Source: Clostridiales bacterium (GTDB taxonomy: Bacteria; Bacillota; Clostridia; Saccharofermentanales; DTU023). From it: DNA of 64,000 nt. Under the pieces are notes generated by a model. That model was not told the origin of the DNA and made no database searches. It saw only the letters and a list, made by a program, of their open reading frames with translations. The stretch lies in NCBI GenBank assembly GCA_004556455.1, contig SFGY01000001.1, positions 1 through 64,000 on the forward strand. The letters are read 5' to 3'. Every line of letters starts with the position of its first letter. The first letter of the stretch is position 1. Shown one piece after another: positions 1 to 8,855 of this stretch. Position numbers and translations under genes: made by a program.

Positions 1-1
1 T

Positions 2-43
2 TCGGGACAGAAGTCCGGTATCAGCGGAGCAGGAGTCACGTGA
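2..43 (+). CDS. 3' end of an upstream gene (partial)
   Basis: An open frame enters the window and ends at TGA 41-43. It gives only 13 residues, ending in ISGAGVT. The stop overlaps the GTG start of the next gene as GTGA, the coupling used by most operons in this window, so this is probably the last codons of an operon partner. A response regulator would make sense beside a histidine kinase operon, but 13 residues cannot identify the family. Confidence 0.3.
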   Translation, partial: SGQKSGISGAGVT

Positions 44-2783
44 AAAGCTTAAACCGTCGAATTCTTAAATATTTGCTTTTGCTGCTTCTGCTTTGCGGCG
101 TCACGGTCAGCGCCTCTTCTTCGACGCTGAGAAATCAGGGGGCGGCGGTCTTAAGATCGAACATTAACATCTATTTTCGTGATTTTCCGGCTTCCTTTGC
201 CCCAGAGGCAGCGTCGCAACTTTTTCCGTATTCCCGGCTCCTGCGCATCGACAATGAAGTCCCTCTCGATGGTGCACATCCGCCACTCATCCAACTGATG
301 CCTGAGTTTGAAGCCTATCCCTTGCTGGATTTACAGAAGGAATCCGGTTCTCGCTCCTTTTATCCCCTCTACCGTGCCAGTATTGTCATCGCTGTCGACC
401 AGAGCCGCTTTGCCAAAAGCTTAGATTCTTATGATGATTTAGCCGTTCTGGCTGAAAGTGGGGAGAAGCTGGGGCTTCTGCTTCAACCGGAATTTCTCAT
501 GGCCTCATTAACATATGCCAGCCCTTCCCGTGAAAAAAAAGCGGCCTGGAAGGAGAGTCTGGCAAAACTGGCTGCCGAGGGGCGCCTGAATATCTACAGT
601 GGCAGCGAAGCCAGGACGCCATGGCCTCTCTCTGTGATGAGCAATCAATTTCAGGCAGAGACTTTGCCGCCTGTTCTGATCCTCTTTGATTATCAGGCGA
701 TTTTGGTTTGCTGGCCGATGGAGAAGAGGCAAAAACTTTTCTGGATACGGCGGTTCAGCTCAGAGGAAAAGAAGAAATGGCCAGGGATTTCCTGGCCTAT
801 GGCTATCGTCTGGCTGACGGGCGTTCTCCGAAGGTCATGAGCGAGGGAGCAGAAGCGACAACTCTGCGCAGCCTGGGCTATCCTCCGGAGGAGGAGTATG
901 AGGGCCATTTAATTCGCATCAAAAATTATGAGCGCTTTAACTATGAGATCATGGGTTTTGGGGCAGAATTTCGCCGGGACATCCGTGGGACTTTGCGCTT
1001 TTTGCCTTCAAGTCAGGAGGAAGAGCATATTTTTCTCATTATTCTCGTGCCGCTCTTCCTTTTATGGATATTCAGTATTTATCATCGTCTGGATGACCCG
1101 CAGATTAAGCGGCCAATGGGGATCCTCCTATTCTGGCTTTCTGCAGCAATTCTGCTGCACTTTATCCAGGTGATGTACAGTAATTCCATTTCACGCATGG
1201 TGGTCAATTACATCCGCTTTCTTCCGCTTTTTGGCATGGTGGAATCCTGGTCCTATACGGGCCTTTGCCTGTATCGGGCGCGCCTTGGCCTCTCAAAGCA
1301 AGCCAGAAACCTGTATTGGTTACTCTCTATCTGGACTTACGTCCTTGCCATGCTCTTTATCACGAACGAGTTTCATGGCCTGAGCTTTAAACTCAATATT
1401 TTCCGACAGATTCAGAGCATTGGTCCGATTGGCCTGCTTTCCCTCATCACACTTTTCCTGCTCTTTTTTATTGGCTATCGCTTTTGGCTTCTGGGTCAAT
1501 CTCTTTGGCGGCGAAAATGGTTTGTCCTGCCCGCCCTGCTTTTTCTCCTCCTCATCGCTCTGAATGTCGCTTATTTCTACCAGGGAGGCTCCATCGACAA
1601 TGGCAATTATGATTTAATCAACAGTTTTGGCGCCGCCATCATACTGGAAGTCTGTATGCGTATACGCCTCATACCTGTAAATACAGGCTATTTCAAGCTC
1701 TTCCGAAACAGCCCTATTCGCCTGCGCCTGATGAATGCGGAGATGAATGAGCTTTATCCTCCTGAACGGGACGATATTCCCCTGCGCACGATGAAAAAAA
1801 TCAAGGAGACTCTGCTTGCTGCAGAAGAAAGTACGTCTGGAGAAGATAGTCCATTCGGAGAAGACGGTACGCCTGCTCAACAGGCGGGCGCAGGGGCCAA
1901 AGGGACTTTGCGAAAAAATCCCCTGGAGAAAAAAATCTTCCGCCATTTCACCTTGCCCAGGCTTTTCCACAGCGATCACGCGGCCCAGCAGAAGCAGTCT
2001 GTCCCGGTCAAAGTCAGCGGACGTGAGCATCGCGACCTGGTCTATAATATCAGCCGCATCACCGGGGGTTACCTGATCTGGGAAGAGAATCTCGCACCGG
2101 TCAGACAGTTAAAAGATCGTTTGTCTGCGATTCAGGAACAGCTTGAAGAGCAAAGAGAAATTCTTTCGCAGGAAAAGACGATACGTTCTCAGGTTCTTTC
2201 CATGCATATCCGCAGTCGTATGCTGAAAGAGATCGAAAGCTCACTCTCGCAGAAAGTGGATGAGATGAAGGAAATTCTCAGTGAGGTTGCCGAACGCAAG
2301 GAGGATGCTGATTTTGTCCGCAGCAAACTGGGACTGGTAAAGATTATGGTTTCTCAGTGCAAGCGCAAGAGCAACCTCCTGGTGCGCGGGGAAGAGCGCA
2401 TCAGCCTGGAGGAAATGCAGCTGATTTTCCGGGAAGCCCTGACGGACGCCCAGACTTCGGGCATCGGTGGTTTTGCCGTATGCAGTGGAGAGGGGGATCT
2501 TGACATTCAGCGAGTCCTGATTCTCTATGATCTCTTACAGGAACTGTTACAGCGTTCAGTTGATCTGAAAAATGTCCATTTTTTCGTCAATCTGAAGTCC
2601 CGTCCTGGCATCTGCTCCATGCAGCTTATTTTCAGCTCGGAGTCTGTCGTTGAGCAAAGCTTTTTTGAGCCGGACAAAGACTTGCTGCAGCGCCTGGAAA
2701 GTCTGCCCTCAAAACTCAGTATGGCTTCTGAAGGTAAGGATGTCCGCCTGCATTTGGTGCTCAAAGAGGAGGACAAGTCATGA
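40..2783 (+). pseudogene. Binding-protein-like / 7-TM sensor with kinase-dead C-terminus, frameshifted
   Basis: Two frames make up one protein. The first part (GTG 40, with GGAG about 10 nt upstream) has a signal peptide ending near residue 26 and a type 2 periplasmic-binding-protein-like domain. The frame is lost in the T run at 701-704. Adding one T gives AIFGLLADGEEAK and joins it to the frame that is open to 2783, for about 914 aa. After the binding domain come about seven membrane helices (DNA 1020-1700), as in the 7TM histidine kinase N-terminal region, then a charged linker, a coiled coil (about 2100-2300) and a C-terminal domain. That domain resembles a HisKA_3/ATPase module, but it has no histidine in the phospho-acceptor position and no N or G boxes. 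The stop overlaps the downstream kinase start, so the two are co-translated. I infer a receptor-type pseudokinase. The break could be a real mutation, phase variation or a base-calling error. Confidence 0.6.
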
Positions 2784-4357
2784 GTGCTTTTTATAACATT
2801 AGTTCCGCACTGCGCATGTTTCTGCAGATTCTCCTCTACCTTGGTATAGCAGCTCAAATTGTGACCGTCATCCTGGGATTTTTCAGCAGGCTCTCGCGCC
2901 ATGGTGTGAACCGCAGCCTTTTTGAAATCGGCATTGCCTGGCATCTTGTTGTTCTGAACCTCTGCGTTGGCCTGGTTCAGATTAACGCCCCCATGAACAT
3001 GGTCGTGGAGCCGTATCCTGCTCTGCGTGCCACAAGTGCACTCGTCCCTTTGCTGGGAGTTCCGCTCCTGCTTTCCGGCCATCAGCTTTCAGATTTGCTG
3101 GCCATTTTCTGTCTGACGCTTTCGCTGCCATTCAGCGATAACCTTCTGGGGCAGCAGTTTCCTTATTTTCTGATTTTCCTGTCCCTGCTGCTGTGCACCC
3201 GCAGCCTGGTTCAACTCCTGCAGCTCTATACGGATATCCGCAGCAGTATCAGCCGCTTTTCCATGAAGGAGGCTTTTGACACATTCCCGGAAGGGCTTGC
3301 CTTCGCGCGAAATCATGGAGACAACATTCTCATCAACCGACGCATGAGAGAGATCATGAAGGAGAAAGGACTGCTGCCTATTCCCCGGGATTCGGGTCTC
3401 CGCCGCAACTTTCGCCGCATGATTAAGGAAGAGCGCATTCAGGCTCGAAAGGAAGGAAACCATATCTTTGATCTGAATCATCTGAGTCAGGCGCTCTTTC
3501 CTGAACGTGAAAAAAAGCACGGCAAGAAGGAAGCAGTGAACAAGAGCAGGTCGCAGGATCTTCCGCTGACTGACAAGACCCGCGAAAAAACCAGAGGTCA
3601 CAGAGATGAGCTGCAGACCTTCAGCAGCGGTGAGCGAGTTTATCGTTACAGTGATGAAATTTTTAAGATAGGCCGCCGTGACTATCGCCAATTTCTGGTC
3701 AGTGACATTACGGCGGAAAGTCGCCTCATTATGCAAGTTCAGGAGAAAAATCAGGAGCTGCAAAAAAGTAACGCTGACCTTGAAGACCTGATCAGTAAAA
3801 TCGAGGAGATCGAGACTGAAAAAGAAACGAGACGTATGCGCAATCGTATTCACGATGTGATGGGTCAGCGGCTCTCTATTCTTCATGGCAGTCTCCAGGA
3901 AATGGATCTTAAAAACACTCCGCCGCCTGATGAGCTGCTCACCCTGCTTGAGGGTATTCTTAATGACCTGCATGAACCTACTCGATTTGACGGGGAACTT
4001 CGCTTCAATAACATCCGCAATACAGCGGAAATTGTCGGAACGAAGCTGCTGCGCCAAGGCGAGCTCCCACGTGATCCGGAAATCTCCCGTGTCTTTTTGC
4101 AGGTTCTGCGTGAAGCTGTAACGAATGCCATCCGCCATGGGCGGGCAAAAACCGTCTGGGCCGATTTTGAGGAAACGGCGGAAGAGGTCTCTTTAAGCAT
4201 CCGCAACGATGGCAGCAGACCGGAGGCGCCTTTTTCGGAAGGAGAGGGTATCCAGGGTATGCGTCACAAGCTTGAAGAAATTCACGGTGAGCTCGAGATC
4301 GATACGAGCGGTGACTTTTCTATGAAAATTCGTGTGGCAAAAGTGCCGCCAGCATAA
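2780..4357 (+). CDS. Membrane sensor histidine kinase (5TM-PAS-HisKA_3-HATPase)
   Basis: A 525-residue sensor kinase. Five hydrophobic helices fill residues 9-150. A PAS-like segment follows (from about 165, EAFDTFPEGLAFARNHGD, resuming near 290), then a coiled coil. The dimerisation/phospho-acceptor helix reads RNRIHDVMGQRLS with His358. The ATPase domain has the N box REAVTNAIRHG (Asn449) and the G box GEGIQGMRHKL (about 490-500), the pattern of the NarL/LuxR-type partner kinases (HisKA_3). Its ATG overlaps the stop of the upstream 7-TM protein by 4 nt, so the two are probably made together. No response regulator follows; it may lie before the window. The signal is unknown. The kinase class is well supported. 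Confidence 0.85.
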   Translation: MSAFYNISSALRMFLQILLYLGIAAQIVTVILGFFSRLSRHGVNRSLFEIGIAWHLVVLNLCVGLVQINAPMNMVVEPYPALRATSALVPLLGVPLLLSGHQLSDLLAIFCLTLSLPFSDNLLGQQFPYFLIFLSLLLCTRSLVQLLQLYTDIRSSISRFSMKEAFDTFPEGLAFARNHGDNILINRRMREIMKEKGLLPIPRDSGLRRNFRRMIKEERIQARKEGNHIFDLNHLSQALFPEREKKHGKKEAVNKSRSQDLPLTDKTREKTRGHRDELQTFSSGERVYRYSDEIFKIGRRDYRQFLVSDITAESRLIMQVQEKNQELQKSNADLEDLISKIEEIETEKETRRMRNRIHDVMGQRLSILHGSLQEMDLKNTPPPDELLTLLEGILNDLHEPTRFDGELRFNNIRNTAEIVGTKLLRQGELPRDPEISRVFLQVLREAVTNAIRHGRAKTVWADFEETAEEVSLSIRNDGSRPEAPFSEGEGIQGMRHKLEEIHGELEIDTSGDFSMKIRVAKVPPA

Positions 4358-4370
4358 GCGGTCATTTTTC

Positions 4371-4379
4371 TGCTATGAT
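4371..4379 (+). promoter_or_regulatory. Extended -10 promoter for the acyltransferase gene
   Basis: TGCTATGAT matches the extended -10 form (TG-n-TATGAT), 50 nt before the ATG at 4429. There is no good -35 at the usual distance. It lies just after the histidine kinase stop, which suggests the acyltransferase has its own transcript. Confidence 0.45.
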
Positions 4380-4428
4380 AATGTTTTACAGATCGTGCAC
4401 GCAGCTGTAATGGCGGGAAGGGTTAATT

Positions 4429-5406
4429 ATGACGCTGTTTTTTAATAAAAGACGTTCAGATGGACAAATCGTCAAAGGCGGAGATCCCATGATGCATATC
4501 ATGCCATACGTCATGAGGGGTCGTAATGAATCGGCGATTTACTACCGTAATACAGTCGATATCACCAACATGCAGAATTATATCCGTGACAAGCGCCAGG
4601 AAGGCAAGCGTGTGACGCTATTTAATATCATTGTCACGGCCATGCTCCATCTTATTTTTGAGCGACCCAACCTTAACCGCTTTGTGGCGGGGAGACGGCT
4701 TTATAAACACAATTCTTTCTCGGTTCTCTATGTCGTCAAAACGTCGTTGACCGATGATGGCGCGGAGTCTGTTGCACGTGTCAATTTTAACGAGAATGAC
4801 AATATTTTCACGACATCGGCGACCATGCAGAATATCATCAATGAAATTAAGAACAGTAAGGAAAGGGTAAAGTGGGATGACAAGATTATTTCGGCTTTCT
4901 CCGGTTTTCCCCGCTGGCTTCTGCGTGTCACGGCCAATGTCCTGCGCTGGGCGGATTTTCACGGCTTTATGCCGGCAAAGTGGCTCTCGGTGATACCGCT
5001 CTACGGCTCCATCTTCTGCTCTCATCTGGGGTCAATCGGCGGGGGATCGCCCTTCCATCATCTCTACGAATTTGGGACAACCTCTATTTTTGTCACCATT
5101 GGCAAAGTGTACGATAAAGCCTATCCCACCTTAGATGGTGGAGTTGAGTGGCGACGGGTGGTTGATCTCTGTTTTACGATAGATGAACGCATCTGCGACG
5201 GCTTCTACCTCATCAAGAGTCTCAAGCTTCTGGATGAACTTCTGCAGATGCCGGAGTTATTAGAGCTTTCGCCTGCGGCCTACCGCAGTATGCCCGAAGA
5301 AGAACGCAGAAAACTGCGGCAGAGTATCAGCCGCAATAACCGCCAGCGCCGTCAGCAGGGGACGCAAAATGAGGATAGCACTGCATTTTCTCATGAGCCC
5401 TACTGA
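4429..5406 (+). CDS. Stand-alone E2-like (2-oxoacid dehydrogenase catalytic domain) acyltransferase
   Basis: A 325-residue protein of the chloramphenicol-acetyltransferase-like fold, related to the catalytic domain of 2-oxoacid dehydrogenase E2 subunits. It lacks the lipoyl and E1/E3-binding domains of true E2 proteins. Core features are HIMPYVMRGRNES near the N-terminus, the central PRWLLRVTANVL segment, the FGTTSIFVTIGKV strand, and the C-terminal motif DERICDGFYL. In classical E2 and CAT this last motif is HxxxDG (DHRVVDG), so the catalytic His position is Glu here while the DG pair stays. No E1 or E3 genes are near. A good ribosome site (GGGAAGGG) precedes the ATG. The tail (from about 295) is basic and glutamine-rich. 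The substrate is unknown; CoA-dependent acyl transfer is only a family inference. Confidence 0.7.
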   Translation: MTLFFNKRRSDGQIVKGGDPMMHIMPYVMRGRNESAIYYRNTVDITNMQNYIRDKRQEGKRVTLFNIIVTAMLHLIFERPNLNRFVAGRRLYKHNSFSVLYVVKTSLTDDGAESVARVNFNENDNIFTTSATMQNIINEIKNSKERVKWDDKIISAFSGFPRWLLRVTANVLRWADFHGFMPAKWLSVIPLYGSIFCSHLGSIGGGSPFHHLYEFGTTSIFVTIGKVYDKAYPTLDGGVEWRRVVDLCFTIDERICDGFYLIKSLKLLDELLQMPELLELSPAAYRSMPEEERRKLRQSISRNNRQRRQQGTQNEDSTAFSHEPY

Positions 5407-5493
5407 GCCGATTTTCCTGATTTTCCGGCCAGGTGACTTCTGAAAAAGCGGACTTCCTTTTGGGGCGTGCACCTTTTTTGGTGAAGCATCGCA

Positions 5494-5525
5494 GGGTGGC
5501 TGGCCAGCCGGCTCAACCCTTTTTT
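5494..5525 (+). terminator. Possible terminator after the acyltransferase gene
   Basis: GGGT (5494-5497) can pair with ACCC (5516-5519) around a GGCT-GGCC-AGCC inner hairpin, followed by six T. The stem is broken, so this is weaker than the hairpin at 5582. Confidence 0.45.
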
Positions 5526-5581
5526 CGAATCTTGTTGGCATAGCTTTGCTTCTTCAGCTCACACGATAAGTCAGATTTTCT

Positions 5582-5609
5582 AAGCGAGTGTTTTTCCACT
5601 CGCTTTTTT
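5582..5609 (+). terminator. Rho-independent terminator
   Basis: A perfect 9-bp stem, AAGCGAGTG (5582-5590) with CACTCGCTT (5597-5605), a 6-nt loop and a run of six T. It ends the upstream transcript before the adhesin gene. Confidence 0.85.
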
Positions 5610-5756
5610 CTTGTCGAAAAATCAGAGGCTTTGCCCCCTTTTGTCGAGCACTCGATCGTTAGACCGAATTCCCTTCCTCCACAATAAGTTAAACGGCTCT
5701 GGCGGGTAAGGGCGATCGTGCAGCCTTCCGCCAGCCAGGGAAATGGAGGAAGGAAA

Positions 5757-8003
5757 ATGATTCGAGAATACAAAAAGGACAGGCGGAAGAAAAGAGTACA
5801 GGTGCGTGGTCTAAAAGCCATGAAGCTTTTGGGCATAGGGATCTTGCTTTTCTGTTTGCTGACGGCAGTCATCCCTGATATGAAGATCCATGCTGAAGAT
5901 GCGGGTGATTCATGGGATATATCGACCAGTTACTTTTTTGATGAAAATTATCATATGAACTTTTCATCAGGAGACCGCAGCGGAGAGTCCAAGGGCTTAA
6001 AACATTACAGTTCATGGGGCAGCCATTTTACCAGCTGCTTCTGTCTGGAACCATTTGTGAAAGTTAAGAACAAAGGCAGGATTTCTGTATATTACACTCC
6101 CGAGGAAGCCTACGCGATCTATGACTGGGAAAAACAGCTTGTTGAAAAATTTGTCAGAGCCAGTTTTTTTGGTTATTCCCTGAGTCCACAAACAGACAAT
6201 GATTATTTCGCCACGCAATATGCGATCTGGAAATTGATTTGTGATCATGTCTGGACTCACGCAGATCCTGAGATGGATAAGTTTTACGAGGACTGTTGCC
6301 AGAATATTGCCAGATGCAGTGACCTCTGGGACACCCAACCTTCTTTCAGTGAGCAGGTTTTTGAGCTGCCGCGTTTTCCGGAAAGTTTGACTTTACATGA
6401 TGATACGGGTGCTTTCAGTTTCTATATGAGGATACGTGAGTCGATTGCTCAGGACAATTTCAGGGAAAATGTTGAAGGGGTTACAAAAGATGGCGTGCAC
6501 TATACCTGGTCAGGGGACGATCTGCAGCTCAGTGTTGACGAAAGCTTTCCCACGGATCAGGAGGTCCTCTTCGAAATTCCGGGCCTGAGCAGGCGAGGGG
6601 CTTTTTGTTTGCGCCGGGAAGATTCGCAGCTGCTCATGGAAACGGCAAATTCCATCGATCATCCACCCATTCAACTTCGTGTTAAAGCTCAGAAAAACGG
6701 CAGTTTGCTGGTGAAAAAAACGGGTGAGAAGCTCTGTGGATTCCGTGCTGTGGAAACGGTGTTCAATGAGCCGCTATATCAGCCTGTCTGGGAGAACCGA
6801 CCGCTTAAAGAGGTGGAATTTATTTTGAAAAGTCTGAGTACCGGTCAGGTGTTTGGAAGTGGAAGTACGGATGAGAAGGGAGAACTGCAGTTTACGGATG
6901 TTCCGTCTGGGACATATCTTTTGATAGAACAGAAAGCGCCCGAAGGTTATGTTCCTGGCGCAGCTCAGGAGGTCATTGTCAAGCCCGGCGAAGAAAATGA
7001 GATTGCCCTTAATAACCGCCAGCAGATTAAGGATCTAAGCGCAGTCAAGGCTTTTTACTGCGGCGGCCTGCCGGAACAAAATGCAGAGGTACTCAATCAA
7101 TCCTGCCTTTTCGCGCTGAGAAATGCTGAGGAAATCAGTTATGAGGGCGGCGTTCTTTCTGCCGGCAGTCTCCTGGGTCTGCAAAATCCCATGATGGATC
7201 CTTCGCTGCCTCAAACGGTCTGGCAGGCCGGGGAGGGGAATCAGCCTGGCTCTGAATTAAACTCAGAGAACGCAGAAGGTGGAAGCGAGGGAATAAAGAG
7301 GCCAGAACAAATTATTCGCAGCCGCTTGATTTTTTCATTACCTGTCCTTGCCAGCTACACGCTTGAAGAGCTGAGCTGCCCACCCAACTTTGCTCCTTCA
7401 GCGAAGCTTTCTTATGATCTTTCACAAGCGTCAGACGGCAGCCTGGATCAGGATGGAGATCTGCACTTTTTACTAAAGGAAGAAATTTCTAATAAAGCTT
7501 CTCTGAGCCGTCTTACTGTCACCAAGCAGGGCGTCTGGCCACAGGGCCATGAGAGTCCTCTGGCTGGAGTGCGCTATGCACTTTTCCGCAATCTTGACGG
7601 CAAGGCCGGTGAGCGCCTGGCCGAAGCCTTCACCAACGAGGACGGGGAGGCTCATTTTGAAAACCTCCCCCTGGGAAGTTATCTGGTTCAGGAAGAAAAA
7701 GCGCCTGAAGGCTGGCTGGTGGATCCCGTTGCCAAGGAACTCGAAGTCAAAAGCATCAATTCGGACATGTCCATGCATTTGAAAGACGATCACGAACCCC
7801 TTGAGCCTCCTGTTGTTTCTTTTCAACCGAGCGTATCTCTGCAGCAGGAAACGATTCCGCAGCAAATTCAGGCCAAGCGCCTTGCGGTAACCCGGCTACC
7901 GGCCACAGGTGAAGTCCGGCCAGTGTTATGGCAGCTGCTGCTGGCTCAGGTCAGACAGATTTACCAAACTGTTTTCCCCAGACCCAGAGCCTCCGGGTTT
8001 TGA
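5757..8003 (+). CDS. Secreted thioester-domain adhesin with prealbumin (SpaA/Cna-B) repeats and LPATG
   Basis: A 748-residue surface protein. I chose ATG 5757 because GGAGGAAGG sits just upstream; an in-frame GTG 39 nt earlier has no ribosome site. A basic N-terminus and hydrophobic stretch (about 22-40) form the export signal. A TQXA-type thioester domain follows: Cys96 in SCFCLEP and Gln154 in FATQYAIW are the pair expected to form the internal Cys-Gln thioester used for covalent host attachment. Two SpaA-like prealbumin domains come next (about 340-410 and 590-665), with GTYLLIEQKAPEGY and GSYLVQEEKAPEGW, whose Glu is the isopeptide catalyst in this family. LPATG lies at 714-718, but the hydrophobic part after it is only about ten residues and contains charged residues downstream. 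No sortase gene is in the window. Confidence 0.85.
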   Translation: MIREYKKDRRKKRVQVRGLKAMKLLGIGILLFCLLTAVIPDMKIHAEDAGDSWDISTSYFFDENYHMNFSSGDRSGESKGLKHYSSWGSHFTSCFCLEPFVKVKNKGRISVYYTPEEAYAIYDWEKQLVEKFVRASFFGYSLSPQTDNDYFATQYAIWKLICDHVWTHADPEMDKFYEDCCQNIARCSDLWDTQPSFSEQVFELPRFPESLTLHDDTGAFSFYMRIRESIAQDNFRENVEGVTKDGVHYTWSGDDLQLSVDESFPTDQEVLFEIPGLSRRGAFCLRREDSQLLMETANSIDHPPIQLRVKAQKNGSLLVKKTGEKLCGFRAVETVFNEPLYQPVWENRPLKEVEFILKSLSTGQVFGSGSTDEKGELQFTDVPSGTYLLIEQKAPEGYVPGAAQEVIVKPGEENEIALNNRQQIKDLSAVKAFYCGGLPEQNAEVLNQSCLFALRNAEEISYEGGVLSAGSLLGLQNPMMDPSLPQTVWQAGEGNQPGSELNSENAEGGSEGIKRPEQIIRSRLIFSLPVLASYTLEELSCPPNFAPSAKLSYDLSQASDGSLDQDGDLHFLLKEEISNKASLSRLTVTKQGVWPQGHESPLAGVRYALFRNLDGKAGERLAEAFTNEDGEAHFENLPLGSYLVQEEKAPEGWLVDPVAKELEVKSINSDMSMHLKDDHEPLEPPVVSFQPSVSLQQETIPQQIQAKRLAVTRLPATGEVRPVLWQLLLAQVRQIYQTVFPRPRASGF

Positions 8004-8021
8004 TCCCCAATTCCCTCTTCT

Positions 8022-8059
8022 GCAGAATGGCGAGTTCTTGTAAGAACTCGCCATTCTGC
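8022..8059. repeat. Near-perfect 18-bp palindrome
   Basis: The arm 8022-8039 (GCAGAATGGCGAGTTCTT) is perfectly complementary to 8042-8059, with only two bases between, so as RNA it would form a 16-bp or longer hairpin. It lies 19 bp after the adhesin stop. Neither strand has a T run after it, so it is not a standard terminator. It could block exonucleases at the mRNA end, act as a terminator without a T run, or be a protein-binding site. Confidence 0.7.
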
Positions 8060-8075
8060 TTCCGGGAAGCTTGCA

Positions 8076-8084
8076 TGGTATAAT
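8076..8084 (+). promoter_or_regulatory. Extended -10 promoter for the M50 protease / scpAB operon
   Basis: TGGTATAAT is a perfect extended -10 element 40 nt before the chosen ATG at 8125. The -35 region overlaps the palindrome's right arm and is weak. It is the only good promoter before the scpA-scpB-cmk-plsC-ispH/rpsA run. Confidence 0.65.
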
Positions 8085-8124
8085 GAAACAGTTCGAGACA
8101 TTAAGAGTCTTTCCGGAGGCAGCC

Positions 8125-8847
8125 ATGTTCCTGTATTCATTTTCATTCAGCCCATACAATTTGACTGATATACTTATCTCTCTGCTTGTCGTGACGCTCT
8201 CCCTTTCTTTTCATGAGTATGCTCATGGCCGCATGGCTTTGGCCATGGGCGATGACACGGCCAGGCTGGCGGGCAGATTGACCTTGAATCCGCTTGCTCA
8301 CCTGGATCCTATCGGCACTCTGGTTTTTATTTTTGCCCGCGTCGGCTGGGCCCGGCCTGTACCTGTTAATCCTGCGCGCTTCACAAAGGCGAAATCCCGC
8401 AAGAGTGGGCTTGTCTGGGTGAGCCTGGCCGGTCCTCTGGCTAATCTTCTGCTCGCTTTTATTTCGGTGACTCTGCTGAACTTGCTTTTTTTTATCTTAA
8501 GTCTTATGGATGTGTCCGCCCTTACGGCGTCATCAGTACGGCTTCCCTCGTTGATTTTTCGCATCCTGAATGCCTTTTTCCTGTCGAATATTTTTCTGGC
8601 CATTTTTAATCTTCTGCCTGTACCCCCGCTGGACGGTTATAAGATTTTCGGGGCGCTTTTGCCGGATCGACATTATTTCAACATCATGCGTTATGAGCAA
8701 TATATCGGGATGGCTTTCCTTTTTCTGGTCATGTTCGGCGGGAACTTTATCAGCCGCTTAATGAATAGGATTGCCAGTCCTGTCGCTTTTCTGCTCAACT
8801 GGCCTTCGAGTGCGCTCTTCGGGCTGCTGCTCAGACTTATCCGTTGA
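8125..8847 (+). CDS. M50 site-2-type membrane metalloprotease
   Basis: A 240-residue integral membrane protein of the small M50B family (YwhC-like). The zinc site motif HEYAH is at residues 30-34 in the first long helix; NPLAHLDPIGT follows, and PPLDG in a later helix supplies the third ligand Asp. I chose ATG 8125, after GGAGG, over an upstream in-frame ATG at 8071, which overlaps the promoter. There is no PDZ domain, unlike the RseP protein in this window. In many Bacillota this gene precedes scpA, as here, with the stop overlapping or adjoining the scpA start. The substrate is unknown. Confidence 0.85.
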   Translation: MFLYSFSFSPYNLTDILISLLVVTLSLSFHEYAHGRMALAMGDDTARLAGRLTLNPLAHLDPIGTLVFIFARVGWARPVPVNPARFTKAKSRKSGLVWVSLAGPLANLLLAFISVTLLNLLFFILSLMDVSALTASSVRLPSLIFRILNAFFLSNIFLAIFNLLPVPPLDGYKIFGALLPDRHYFNIMRYEQYIGMAFLFLVMFGGNFISRLMNRIASPVAFLLNWPSSALFGLLLRLIR

Positions 8848-8855
8848 CTTCGAGC

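Larger units (their letters stand above)
5407..5756 (+). other. 350-bp intergenic region with two terminators and short inverted repeats
   Basis: No gene is supported here. The region holds two terminator-like hairpins (listed separately), a small CACC-T6-GGTG hairpin around 5468-5484, and a perfect short inverted repeat TCGAG-CA-CTCGA near 5644-5655 that could be an operator for the adhesin gene downstream. TTGTCGA occurs twice (near 5611 and 5642). I found no clear sigma-A promoter for the adhesin. Confidence 0.5.

Noticed and set aside
3089..4138. 349-codon minus-strand open frame across the histidine kinase
   Set aside because: The plus-strand kinase motifs (His358, N and G boxes) are intact here; the antisense frame is compositional.
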